From contig CALXBY010000007.1 in NCBI GenBank assembly GCA_944386675.1, forward strand, positions 1 through 64,000: a stretch of 64,000 bases of DNA. The letters run 5' to 3'. Below the pieces are notes generated by a model. The model was not told where the DNA came from. It saw only the letters and a program-made list of their open reading frames with translations, and ran no database searches. Every line of letters starts with the position of its first letter. The stretch's first letter is position 1. The stretch is from an uncultured Clostridia bacterium (GTDB lineage Bacteria > Bacillota > Clostridia > TANB77 > CAG-508). Both the position numbers and the translations under genes were made by a program. This document shows positions 45,461 through 54,946 of this stretch, in pieces.

Positions 45461-47839
45461 TTAATGTGCATCTGTCAATGTCGGTTTTAATGTAACATTG
45501 ATGATGGTTCCTTCAGGCACTAATTCATCTTTTGTATAATCTTGTGTTGTTACAATTCCAGAACCAGTAACACTAATATTAAGATTTTTTGATCTTAATG
45601 CATTTGTTGCTTGTGAAAGATTCATTCCAGATAAATCAGGAACACTTACAGATGTTGCAATAGTATTTCCTTCACCGTATAGCATAATAATAGAATTGCT
45701 AGATAATTGAGCACCTGGCTTTGGTGTTTGGTCTGCAACTAAAGTAGAATTTTCATCTCCAGAAGAGGTAACTTTACATGTAAATCCTGCATCAGAAAGG
45801 ATTTTTTTAGCTTCTGTTATTGTTTTATTTCTAACATCAGGAACAGTAATTAAATCATCAGAATTTTCGTTGTTTGTTGCATCAGAAGGGACTCCTAAAT
45901 ATGGTAAAATTTCTGTTAACATTTGTGAAACAACAGGAGCAGCAACAGAACCACCTTGGTATCCATATTTTTTATTTTGTGGGTCATATAATGTAAGTAA
46001 TACAACAACTTGTGTATCTTCAACAGGAGAAATTGCCACAAATGAAGATACATATCCATCATCTTTGTTTGCTTCTGTAGGCTCAGAAGTTCCAGATTTA
46101 CCACCAATAGAATATCCAGAAACAGAAACATTTTTTCCAGTTCCTTCTAAAACAACAGATTCCATCATAGATTTTACTTGAGAAGCAGTTGTTTTAGAGA
46201 TAACTTGTCTAACCTCTGTAGGCTGTGTTTCAGTAACAGCACCTGTATCTGTATTTGTAATTGATTTTATGATATTTGGCTTCATTAAAACACCATCATT
46301 TGCTACACAAGAAATAGCAGTAATCATTTGAAGAGGTGTTACTTGAAATCTTTGACCAAATGCATATGTTGCAAGTTCAACAGGACCAATTTCATCTAAA
46401 TCATGGAAGATACTTGTTTGTTCACCATATAGACCTGAATTTGTACTTTCAAATAATCCAAAAGCTTGATAATATTTATATAAAGTAGGAGCACCTATTC
46501 TTTGTGCTAATTGTATAAAAGCAGGGTTACAAGAATTGCATAGAGCTTGTCTTAAAGTTTGAGAACCATGAGGGTTATAATTTCTCCAACAATTAATAAT
46601 TCTATCTTCGACTTCTTCATATCCTTTACAATAAAAGTCTCCTGCTTTATCAGTAGTTGTAATGCCTTCTTCTAAAGCAACACTAGCAGTGATGATTTTA
46701 AAGGTAGAGCCTGGCTCATAACTATCTGAAACAGATTTATTAGCCCACATTTTATATAAGGCTTCATTTTTTTCTTCATCTGATAATGAATCATAAGTTT
46801 TAGCTAATGTAGAATTTGGTGTATAAGGTGAGTTTAGGTCATAATCTGGGTAACAAGCCATTCCTAAAATATCACCAGTTTGTGGATTCATAACAATGAC
46901 ATTTCCGCCATCTTCGCATTCATATTTTTCTACGGCTTGCTCTAAATATTTTTCAATAATTGATTGGATATTTAAATCAATTGTAAGGGTAATGTCACTA
47001 CCATTTTCAGCAGAAATATAGGTTTCTTCTGCATTTGGTATTTCATTTTGACTACTATCTTTAGAACTTACAATTTTTCCTGGAGTACCTGTTAAAACAG
47101 AATCCCATTTTGATTCGATTCCGCTCAAACCTTGGTTATCAGAACCACAAAATCCAATAACACTTGATGCTAAATCTCCATAAGGATAATAACGTTTATT
47201 GTCTTCATCTATATTAATACCTACAGAAATATCATTTTGTTCCATCCAAGCTTCTAATTCATCTACTTTTTCTTGTTCAACTTTTTTTACAATGGTTTCA
47301 ACTTGTGCACTACTATTTACTTTTTCTAATGTTTCATTATAATCTAATCCAAATATATCAGAGAATCCTTTAGCAACTGTTTCTTTTAAGGTTTTCGTTT
47401 CTTCATCTGAATCACCTTTTATTTTTGTAGGATTAATCGTTATGGTATCTACTTGTGCACTAATAGCTAAAGCTTTTCCAGTAGAGTCATAAATATTTCC
47501 TCTCTTAGGACTAAGGATTTGGTTAATGGTTTGTTGTTGGTAAGCAAGTTCAGTTAAATAAGCACCATCAACAAATTGTAGATAACCGATTCTTCCTAAA
47601 AGTAAAATAAATAGAATAACAATAACAATAAATGTATTCCTTAATTTTGAAGTATAAATTAAGTTTGTACCATCAAATTTTCGATTTAAATTGATAATAT
47701 TAGATTCTTTAGTTATTTTTGTATCTGCATTTATTTTATGATGTTTTATATTAGAATCTTTTGTTTTATGATTACTAGAATTTGGTGTATTTGATTTATG
47801 TATATGTTTATTTTTTAAATCTTTTTTATTTCTATCCAT
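45461..47839 (-). CDS. class B penicillin-binding protein with two PASTA domains
   Basis: 792 aa from ATG 47839 (AGAGGCG five bases upstream; the ATG at 47869 is before this RBS). A Lys/His/Asn-rich cytoplasmic tail of about 60 residues, membrane anchor (about 68-88), NPKRGNIYDSTGKALAIS-like dimer domain (SPKRGNIYDSTGKALAIS), transpeptidase with STFK (SYEPGSTFKIITASVALEEG), SCN and KSGT (GGKSGTSEP), and PASTA repeats at about 660-720 and 725-790. Paralog of the protein at 4380-6371 but with a longer tail and one more PASTA. One of the two is likely the vegetative FtsI, the other SpoVD. Confidence 0.9.
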   Translation of the reverse strand: MDRNKKDLKNKHIHKSNTPNSSNHKTKDSNIKHHKINADTKITKESNIINLNRKFDGTNLIYTSKLRNTFIVIVILFILLLGRIGYLQFVDGAYLTELAYQQQTINQILSPKRGNIYDSTGKALAISAQVDTITINPTKIKGDSDEETKTLKETVAKGFSDIFGLDYNETLEKVNSSAQVETIVKKVEQEKVDELEAWMEQNDISVGINIDEDNKRYYPYGDLASSVIGFCGSDNQGLSGIESKWDSVLTGTPGKIVSSKDSSQNEIPNAEETYISAENGSDITLTIDLNIQSIIEKYLEQAVEKYECEDGGNVIVMNPQTGDILGMACYPDYDLNSPYTPNSTLAKTYDSLSDEEKNEALYKMWANKSVSDSYEPGSTFKIITASVALEEGITTTDKAGDFYCKGYEEVEDRIINCWRNYNPHGSQTLRQALCNSCNPAFIQLAQRIGAPTLYKYYQAFGLFESTNSGLYGEQTSIFHDLDEIGPVELATYAFGQRFQVTPLQMITAISCVANDGVLMKPNIIKSITNTDTGAVTETQPTEVRQVISKTTASQVKSMMESVVLEGTGKNVSVSGYSIGGKSGTSEPTEANKDDGYVSSFVAISPVEDTQVVVLLTLYDPQNKKYGYQGGSVAAPVVSQMLTEILPYLGVPSDATNNENSDDLITVPDVRNKTITEAKKILSDAGFTCKVTSSGDENSTLVADQTPKPGAQLSSNSIIMLYGEGNTIATSVSVPDLSGMNLSQATNALRSKNLNISVTGSGIVTTQDYTKDELVPEGTIINVTLKPTLTDAH

Positions 47840-48035
47840 AAATTCGCCTCTTTTGTTAAAAATTTGCAATTTTATTGTATCTTAAAAACATAGAAAAAGC
47901 AAGAAATACACACAAAATTTACAATTTAAATAGAAAGAAAAAACAAGAAGGAATATAGATAATTTATGTAAAATATTGAAAAAAACATGGTTATACACTA
48001 TAATATACATGTATAAAAAGAAAGGAATTATAGAT

Positions 48036-48902
48036 ATGAGTAATGTTTTAGAAGATACACAATTCATTATGAAAAAATATAAAATTAAAGCAAATAAATC
48101 TTTGGGACAAAATTTTTTGATTAGTGAACAAGTTGTTAATAAAATTGTGGAATGTAGTAGCATAACAAAAGAAGATTTAGTAATTGAAATAGGACCAGGA
48201 TTAGGTACATTAACAAAAGAATTGCTAGAAAAAGCAGGAAAAGTTATTTGTATTGAATTAGACAAAAAAATGATAAAGATATTGCAAGATAGATTTTCTT
48301 TATATGAAAATTTTGAGATTATTCATGCAGATGTATTAAATGTGAGATTAAATAAAATAATTAAAGATGAAAAGGAAGAAAAAGGATTTAAAAGTGCGAA
48401 AATTGTAGCAAATTTACCATATTATATAACTACACCAATTATTATGAAACTATTAGAAGATAGATTAGATTTAGAAAGCATAACTGTCATGATACAAAAA
48501 GAAGTGGCTGACAGATTAATTGCAATTCCTGGACAAAAAGAAACAGGAGCAATTACATATTCTGTATATTATTACGCAACAGCTGAAGGGATTTTGGAAG
48601 TTCCAAATGATTCTTTTATACCAGAGCCAGAAGTAACATCAAAAGTCATTAAACTAACTTTAAGAAAAGAACCTCCAGTGGAAGTGAAAAGTAGAGGCGT
48701 TATGTTTAAAATCATAAAAAGTGCATTTATGCAAAGAAGAAAAACATTATTAAATGCCTTAACAAATACAAAAGTATTTATGAGCAAAGATGAAGGATTA
48801 AAAATTTTAAAAGAACTAAATTTAGACGAAAATGTAAGAGCTGAAAATTTAACATTAGAAAATTTTGCGCAAATAACCAATAAAATATTGGTAGATGAAT
48901 AA
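48036..48902 (+). CDS. rsmA: 16S rRNA dimethyladenosine transferase RsmA/KsgA
   Basis: 288 aa from ATG 48036 (AAAGGA 9 bases upstream). ANKSLGQNFL at about 20-29, SAM motif VIEIGPGLGTLTKELL at about 48-63, IELDKKM, and the catalytic NLPYYITTPI (about 128-137). The C-terminal domain has FIPEPEVTSKVIKL. Dimethylates two adjacent adenines near the 3' end of 16S rRNA. Normal length and complete. Confidence 0.95.
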   Translation: MSNVLEDTQFIMKKYKIKANKSLGQNFLISEQVVNKIVECSSITKEDLVIEIGPGLGTLTKELLEKAGKVICIELDKKMIKILQDRFSLYENFEIIHADVLNVRLNKIIKDEKEEKGFKSAKIVANLPYYITTPIIMKLLEDRLDLESITVMIQKEVADRLIAIPGQKETGAITYSVYYYATAEGILEVPNDSFIPEPEVTSKVIKLTLRKEPPVEVKSRGVMFKIIKSAFMQRRKTLLNALTNTKVFMSKDEGLKILKELNLDENVRAENLTLENFAQITNKILVDE

Positions 48903-48957
48903 AGCCTTTGCAGAAATTTTAGTAAATATATAAAGTTAAAAAGAAACTGAGGGAAAT

Positions 48958-49476
48958 ATGGAGAAAAGAGAATTACTAGATAAAAATAGAAAACAAACAG
49001 GAGAAATAACAATGACAGATGGTAATAGACCAGAAGGAAAATATATACCAATTGTCATTATAATTATAAGAAACAATCAAAATGAATTTCTAATTCAGAA
49101 AAGAGCAGAAAAAAAGAACGGAAAATGGGCATCAACAGGTGGACATGTCATCATGGGAGAAAATAGTTTACAGGCAATTTTAAGAGAGGTATCAGAAGAA
49201 ATTGGCTTGCTTTTAAAGGAAAATGAAATAGAGATGGTATTTACGAAAAAAACATATGACTGTTTTGTAGATATTTATTATGCAAAAAAAGATGTAGATG
49301 TAAGAAAACTAAAATTACAAAAGGAAGAAGTAGATAAAGTAAAATGGGCAAACATTGATGAAATTGAAGATATGAAACGAAATGGAGAATTTTTAAAATC
49401 ACACTATGATTGTTTAAAAGAATGCATATATTTTTTAGAAAAAGTAGAAGAGGAGAAAAAAGAATGTATAAATTAG
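48958..49476 (+). CDS. NUDIX hydrolase
   Basis: 172 aa. Complete Nudix box with GGHVIMGENSLQAILREVSE and EEIGL next (about 64-88), matching Gx5Ex7REUxEExGU. The N-terminal MEKRELLDKNRKQTGE is like isopentenyl-diphosphate isomerase-type Nudix proteins. Substrate cannot be told. Its 3' end overlaps the following HAD gene by 13 bases. Confidence 0.88.
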   Translation: MEKRELLDKNRKQTGEITMTDGNRPEGKYIPIVIIIIRNNQNEFLIQKRAEKKNGKWASTGGHVIMGENSLQAILREVSEEIGLLLKENEIEMVFTKKTYDCFVDIYYAKKDVDVRKLKLQKEEVDKVKWANIDEIEDMKRNGEFLKSHYDCLKECIYFLEKVEEEKKECIN

Positions 49477-50273
49477 TAGCAGTAGATTTAGATGGTACAT
49501 TAGTAACAGATGATAAAAGATTGACCTCTAAAACGGTAGAGGTCATAAAAAACGCATCAAAAAAAGGTGTAAAAATTATGATTTCAAGTGCGAGGTCATT
49601 TTATAGATTAGAAAAATTTATAGATGAATTAGGGTTAAGAAATGAAGAACAATGCACAATTTGTTTTAATGGAAGTATGATTGTAGAAAATACAATAGGA
49701 AAAGTACTATATTCCAAAAGTTTAGAAGCATATGAAGTAAAAGAAATAATAGAATTAGGAAAAAGATTAGATGTTCCAATGATGCTATATGCAAAAGAAA
49801 TGAACTTTGTAGAAGAAATCCCAGAAATTGTAGCTAAAAATAAAAACTCAAGAGGGATAAATTTTTATATTGGAGATTTTAATAAAACAGATTTTGGGAA
49901 AGAAGAAAATCAAATTTATCGAATTGCTTTCATAGACAAACCAGAAAGAATACTAGATATACGAAATAAAATGCCAAAAGAATTTTTTGAAAAATATGAA
50001 ATAACAAGTAGTGTTCCAGAATACATTGAGTTTGTAAAAAAAGGAATCAAAAAATCAGAAGCCATCAAATTTATCATGGAAAAATATAATATCAAGCAAG
50101 ATGAAGTTATTGCAATTGGAGATGGAGAAAATGACATAGAAATGATAAAATTTGCAGGATTAGGAATTGCAATGGGAAATGCAAAAGATGATGTAAAAAA
50201 AGCAGCAAATGATATAACAAGTTCTAATAATCATGATGGTGTTGCAAATGCAATTGAGAAATATATATTATAA
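49464..50273 (+). CDS. Cof-type HAD hydrolase
   Basis: 269 aa from ATG 49464, within the end of the NUDIX gene and preceded by GAGGAG. Motif I VDLDGTLVTDD (about 7-17), motif II ISSAR, cap domain, and motifs III/IV GIKKSEAIKFIMEK and IGDGENDIEMIK (about 217-228). Members dephosphorylate sugar phosphates or flavin precursors. Co-translated with the NUDIX hydrolase, but no pathway is indicated. Confidence 0.9.
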   Translation: MYKLVAVDLDGTLVTDDKRLTSKTVEVIKNASKKGVKIMISSARSFYRLEKFIDELGLRNEEQCTICFNGSMIVENTIGKVLYSKSLEAYEVKEIIELGKRLDVPMMLYAKEMNFVEEIPEIVAKNKNSRGINFYIGDFNKTDFGKEENQIYRIAFIDKPERILDIRNKMPKEFFEKYEITSSVPEYIEFVKKGIKKSEAIKFIMEKYNIKQDEVIAIGDGENDIEMIKFAGLGIAMGNAKDDVKKAANDITSSNNHDGVANAIEKYIL

Positions 50274-50404
50274 GATAGAATAAAAAAAGTGGATGACATG
50301 AAACTTTAAAAATACTAAAAAGATTTAAAATATATTTGCGAGTTAAGCGCGAAAAATTAAAAGGAGAGCAAAAGTTCCCCTTAAATTTTATAGAAAAATA
50401 TAAA

Positions 50405-50602
50405 TTAATTATCTTCTGTATCTTCCATAATTTTTAAATTCTTAATTGCAAATTTTAAACTATCATTAATAAACTCATTTATAGATATGAGATTATTATC
50501 ATTTACAATTTTTCTAACACTTTCTAAAACGTCAGTTTCTATTCTTGCAGTAAATTGTGTATAATCTTTTTTCTTTCTACTTTTTACTATAAAATCAGCC
50601 AT
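50405..50602 (-). CDS. small ribbon-helix-helix-like DNA-binding protein
   Basis: 65 aa from ATG 50602 (GAGGTGG, 5 bases upstream). Sequence MADFIVKSRKKKDYTQFTAR then IETDVLESVRKIV and SINEFINDSLKFAIKNL has the beta-strand, helix, helix pattern of MetJ/Arc (CopG) proteins. No toxin gene is adjacent. It could regulate the prepilin-like gene that starts divergently at 50932, or itself. Confidence 0.55.
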   Translation of the reverse strand: MADFIVKSRKKKDYTQFTARIETDVLESVRKIVNDNNLISINEFINDSLKFAIKNLKIMEDTEDN

Positions 50603-50611
50603 TTTTACCAC

Positions 50612-50931
50612 CTCAAGTAAATTTTATTATAATCAGTTTTACATGAATATATTCATAAATGAAACTATTATTAAATTCACTATTGACTTATAAACTAAAA
50701 AAGTATAAAATTAGAAACGAAAAGACTATCTTAGACAATTTAATGATAGTAAAAGATGTGTGACAATTTTGCAACAAAATGTAATAATAAGGCATTTTTA
50801 AATACTATACATTTTTTATTTGTTAATGACATACACAATATATTTTGTTGAAAACAAAGAATAAAATAAGTTACGCATAATTTATAAAATTTATAAAATA
50901 CTAAAAACAAATGAAAAGGAGAAAAATTATT
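50612..50931. other. 320-bp divergent intergenic region
   Basis: No gene seen. Holds a + strand promoter (50683-50711), a small palindrome ATGAATATATTCAT (about 50643-50656) and an ACTATC/GATAGT hairpin (about 50726-50751). Very AT-rich elsewhere. Confidence 0.5.
50683..50711 (+). promoter_or_regulatory. possible promoter for the 50932 prepilin-like gene
   Basis: TTGACT (50683-50688), 17-bp spacer, TAAAAT (50706-50711). The leader to the start codon would be about 210 bases. Confidence 0.45.
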
Positions 50932-52334
50932 ATGAAAAAAACAAAAAAACAACTAGAAAAACGGAATTACGCTTATTGCCCTTGTTATAACTATCATTGT
51001 TCTTCTAATATTGGCAGGAGTAAGCATTGCAATGCTAACAGGAGAAAATGGAATACTTTCAAAAGCACAAAAAGCTAAAATAGAAACAGAGCGAGCACAA
51101 GCAAATGAGGAAAGTATATTAAATACTTATGAGGATTATTTAAGCCAATATGCAAATGGTGGGTATGTAGAAAGTAAAGGCGTAAATGCACCAGCATTAA
51201 AAGATGGAATGGAACTTGTAACTTATAATGAAGAAACTAGAAATTGGGAGACAAATAATTCTAGCTCAGCTTATGATTATGTAGCAGGAGAAGGAACTAA
51301 AGATAATAATTCTAGTAAATGGGCAAATGCAAAAGTAACAATAGATGGAGTAGATAGCTACTTTGTATGGATACCAAGATATGCATATAAGATAACATAT
51401 AATGGAGATAGAACAGGCGGAACAATAGATGTAAAGTTCTTAATAGGAACAACAGACAATTATTATGATGAAAATGGAACTTTACAAACAGCAAAAAGAG
51501 CAACAACAGGACATGAAGATACAACAAGTGATTATTATGTACATCCAGCTTTTACTAATAATGTAAATTTAGGTGGTTGGAGTTCGGAATTAACAGGAAT
51601 ATGGGTTGGAAAATATGAGTCAGCTAGAAGTGATTCAGAAGGAACGACACAGGGAAGTAGTACAGTAATAAAAATACAACCAAGAGTAGTAAGTTGGATC
51701 GGGAATACAACTATAAATGAAATGTACAAATATGCAAGAGCATATTCAGAAAGCTTAAATAGTCATATGCTAAAAAATAGTGAATGGGGAGTAGTAGCAT
51801 ACTTAACACATAGTAAGTACCGGAAGAAACGGAAACGAAGTTACGATAAATAATAGTAGTCAGTTTATAACTGGATCAGCTGGAGGTAGTGTAAGTGCAG
51901 CAGAGAACGAAGGTACAACAAATGATTATGCAAGTAGCCAAGGAGTACTTGCAAGTAGTACAGGAAATGTGTATGGAATATATGATTTGTCAGGAGGGGC
52001 ATATGAATATGTGGCATCATATGCAAAAAATGGAAATAGTACGATATTAGAAAATGGAAATTTATTTGCTGATGGTTCGAGCGATGGATATTCAACAGCT
52101 TATGAAGGAACAGTGGCTAGCACGAATTATATAATCGGTGATGCAACTAATGAAACAAATGGGTGGAATAAAGACGGAGATAAGGGCTTTTTTGTAAATC
52201 ATGATGCTCCATTTTTTAATCGAGGTGGAAGATATAGTAATGTGGAAAGAGCAGGAATATTTTTCTTTTATCGTGGTAATGGAGATAATGCAGGGGTTGC
52301 AACAAGTTTTAGACTTGCTCTAGTTATAAAATAA
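50932..52334 (+). CDS. prepilin-like surface protein with FGE-like domain, read through two +1 shifts at CGG
   Basis: Starts at ATG 50932 (AAAAGGAGA upstream): MKKTKKQLEK, then CGG at 50962-50964. Skipping its C gives GITLIALVITIIVLLILAG, exactly the prepilin-like helix of the LRR proteins at 28868 and 30599. The frame runs to a second CGG at 51821-51823, where skipping the C gives YGRNGNEVTINNSS; the paralog at 33967 has YGRNGN at the same place. It then ends at 52334, about 466 aa. Domain content: linker, then WIPRYAYKITYNGDRTGG, HPAFTNNV, LTGIWVGKYESA, EWGVVAYL, GNVYGIYDLSGGAYEY, and a final FRLALVIK. Either a recoded gene or one carrying two identical-type insertions. Confidence 0.75.
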
Positions 52335-52419
52335 AATTTGCTAAAATCTAAAAAAGTTATAAAATACAATAATACAGTAAATAATAAATGTACTATTTAA
52401 GTTAGCAGTAATATATAAG

Positions 52420-52460
52420 ATAAGAATTAGGTGTAGTGATCCCTAGTTCTTATTTTTTTG
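52420..52460 (+). terminator. rho-independent terminator
   Basis: ATAAGAATTAGG (52420-52431) pairs with CCTAGTTCTTAT (52442-52453) with one G-U, followed by seven T. Confidence 0.85.
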
Positions 52461-52538
52461 TAAAAGTGGATTATATAAGCACACCTTTTATGTAAAGAAA
52501 ACATAAAATATAACAAAAACATAAAAGGAGGAGAAAAG

Positions 52539-53793
52539 ATGTCTAGCTACATAATAAAAGGAGGAAATAGGCTAGAGGGAACTGTGAAAATATCAGGCTC
52601 TAAAAATTCTAGCCTGCCAATTATAGCAGCAACCATATTAAATGGTGGAGAAACAACCTTATATAATGTACCAAACATACATGACACACAAATGATGTTT
52701 GAAATTTTAAGAAAAATAGGAGGAAAAGTAACCAAAAAGAAGAATAAAGTAATTATTGATACAAAAGGAATTAATAAATATGAAATACCAGAAGAATTAA
52801 TGAGACAAATGCGTTCTTCTGTGATTTTTGCAGGAAGTTTGCTAGGAAAATATAGAAAATGTACATTATCATATCCAGGAGGATGTGATATTGGAACAAG
52901 ACCAATTGATTTACATTTAAAAGCATTTGAAAAATTAGGAATAAATATTGATAAAAACTATGGAAAAATAACATGTAGTTGTGATAAAATAAACGGAGAA
53001 AAAATTGATTTTGAATTTCCAAGTGTCGGAGCAACAGAAAATGCTATCTTAGCAAGTTGCTTAGGAGAAGGTGTAACAACTATTACAAATGCAGCGAGGG
53101 AACCTGAGATTATAGATTTGCAAAATTTTTTAAATAAAATGGGAGCAAAAGTAAAAGGAGCAGGCTCTAATAAAATTGAAGTTGTGGGTGTTAAAAAGCT
53201 AAAAGATGTTAGTTATAATATTATGCCAGATAGAATAGAAACAGGAACTTTTTTATGTATGGCAGCTATGACAAATGGAAATTTAATTTTAGAAAATATT
53301 AATAATGCACATATTGTACCAATTGTTAATAAACTAGAAGAATGTGGCTGTAATTTAGATATAAAAGGAAATACAATAGAAATTAATGCACCTAAAAGAT
53401 TAAAAGCAACAGATATAAAAACAATGCCATATCCAGGATTTCCAACAGATATGCAGTCAATATTTGCAACAGCATTGACGATTGCAAAAGGAACATCTGT
53501 AATTGTAGAAAATATATTTGAAAATCGATATAAATATACACGGGGAATTAGTTAGAATGGGAGCAAAAATAACAATTGAGGGAAGAACAGCAATCATTAA
53601 AGGTGTTAGAAAATTGTATGGTGCAAATGTAAAAGCGACAGATTTAAGAGGTGGAGCGGCATTAGTTATGGCAGCATTATCCACAAAAGGAGAATCAAAA
53701 GTGGAAAATATTGAATATATATTAAGAGGCTATGATAGCTTTGAAGATAAAATACGAGGAATAAATGGAAATATACAAAAACAAATAGATTAA
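52539..53793 (+). CDS. murA: UDP-GlcNAc 1-carboxyvinyltransferase MurA, read through a +1 shift at CGG
   Basis: Starts at ATG 52539 with AAAGGAGGAG. KISGSKNSSLPIIAATIL (about 12-29) and PGGCDIGTRPIDLHLKAFEK (about 110-129, catalytic Cys) are typical. Zero-frame CGG at 53541-53543 (codon 335) is followed by a stop at 53553. Skipping the C gives FENRYKYT-GELVRMGAK, the conserved MurA segment, and the frame continues to 53793. The total is 417 aa, the normal family length. It makes the first committed peptidoglycan precursor and is essential in most bacteria. Position before divIB matches the murA/murB place in other dcw clusters. A second murA outside the window is possible. Confidence 0.88.
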
Positions 53794-53808
53794 GAAAAAT
53801 AAAATAAT

Positions 53809-53884
53809 TTTTTCGTTTCTTAAGAACCTAAAATTAATATTGTTAAAGAATAATGAAAAAGTAAAGTTCTTAAGAAGCGAAAAA
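53809..53884. repeat. inverted repeat between murA and divIB
   Basis: TTTTTCGTTTCTTAAGAAC (53809-53827) and GTTCTTAAGAAGCGAAAAA (53866-53884) match over 18 of 19 bases, loop 38. Each arm holds its own TTCTTAAGAA palindrome. It may attenuate read-through from murA or bind a regulator. Confidence 0.65.
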
Positions 53885-53918
53885 GTTCCTAAATAACATA
53901 AGAGAAGGAGGTATCAAA

Positions 53919-54920
53919 TTGTCAAAAAAGCAAAAAGAAGAGGAAATTAATTTGTATCATTTTGATAATGGACAAGAGCAGGAAGAAACTATTGATGATA
54001 TCATGAAGAGAAAAAAGGCAAAAGAGAGAGAAAAAAGAATAGAACAAAGAAAAAAACAAGATTTTGATGATGAATTTGACTTTGATACAGAAACAGTCAT
54101 AGGAATGACCAATAAAAATAAAATAAAACAAGAAGAGCAAAAAAGAAAAGAATTTACAAAACAACAAAGAAAAAGAAATAGAGCAATAAGAAGAATAAAG
54201 AGAATTGTAAAAATAGTAATATTATTGGGAATTATTATAGGTGGTATTGTGTTTGCAACATGTTCACCAATTTTTAACATACAGACCATAGAAGTATTAA
54301 ATAATAATAGAGTATCAAGTGAAACGGTAATTAGTTTATCTGGAATTAATACAAATGAGAATATATTTCGATTTATATCAACAAAAGCAGTAAGTAGCAT
54401 AAAACAAAATGCATATATAGAAGATGTAAAGATAAAAAGAGTAATACCAAATAAAGTACAAATTGAAGTAACTGAAAGAACACCTGAATTTAGTATACCA
54501 GTATTAGGAGAATTTGCATATATAAATACACAAGGATACATATTAGAAATTACGCAAAATGAATTAAATTTACCAATTATATATGGAATACAAACTAAAG
54601 AAGAAAACATTACTCCAGGAAGCCGATTAGAAGAAGATGATTTAATTTCATTAGAAACAGTATTAAAGATTGAAAGTGCATTTAAAGAAAGTGAACTATA
54701 TGATAGAGTCACAAATATTGACATTAGTAATAAAAATGATTATAGTATATATATGCAAGAAGAGAAGAAAACAATACACTTGGGAGATGCTTCAAATTTA
54801 AGCAATAAGATGTTATATGTGATTGCCATATTAGAAAATGAAAAAGATATTGAAGGAGATATATTTGTAAATGGAGATTTAAATAATGATTTTAAAGCGT
54901 ATTTTAGAGAAAAAGTATAA
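53919..54920 (+). CDS. divIB: cell division protein DivIB/FtsQ
   Basis: 333 aa, TTG start with AAGGAGG. Long charged cytoplasmic tail (1-95, Lys/Glu/Gln-rich), one membrane segment (about 98-116, IVKIVILLGIIIGGIVFAT), a POTRA domain (IFNIQTIEVLNNNRVSSETV, then IEDVKIKRVIPNKVQIEVTE) and the beta domain with SIPVLGEFAYINTQGYILEI. It stabilises the FtsL-DivIC-PBP complex at the septum. Followed by two DUF881 genes, as in Bacillus (divIB-ylxW-ylxX). Confidence 0.9.
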   Translation: MSKKQKEEEINLYHFDNGQEQEETIDDIMKRKKAKEREKRIEQRKKQDFDDEFDFDTETVIGMTNKNKIKQEEQKRKEFTKQQRKRNRAIRRIKRIVKIVILLGIIIGGIVFATCSPIFNIQTIEVLNNNRVSSETVISLSGINTNENIFRFISTKAVSSIKQNAYIEDVKIKRVIPNKVQIEVTERTPEFSIPVLGEFAYINTQGYILEITQNELNLPIIYGIQTKEENITPGSRLEEDDLISLETVLKIESAFKESELYDRVTNIDISNKNDYSIYMQEEKKTIHLGDASNLSNKMLYVIAILENEKDIEGDIFVNGDLNNDFKAYFREKV

Positions 54921-54946
54921 AATAGGCATATAAAAGAGGTGGAAAA

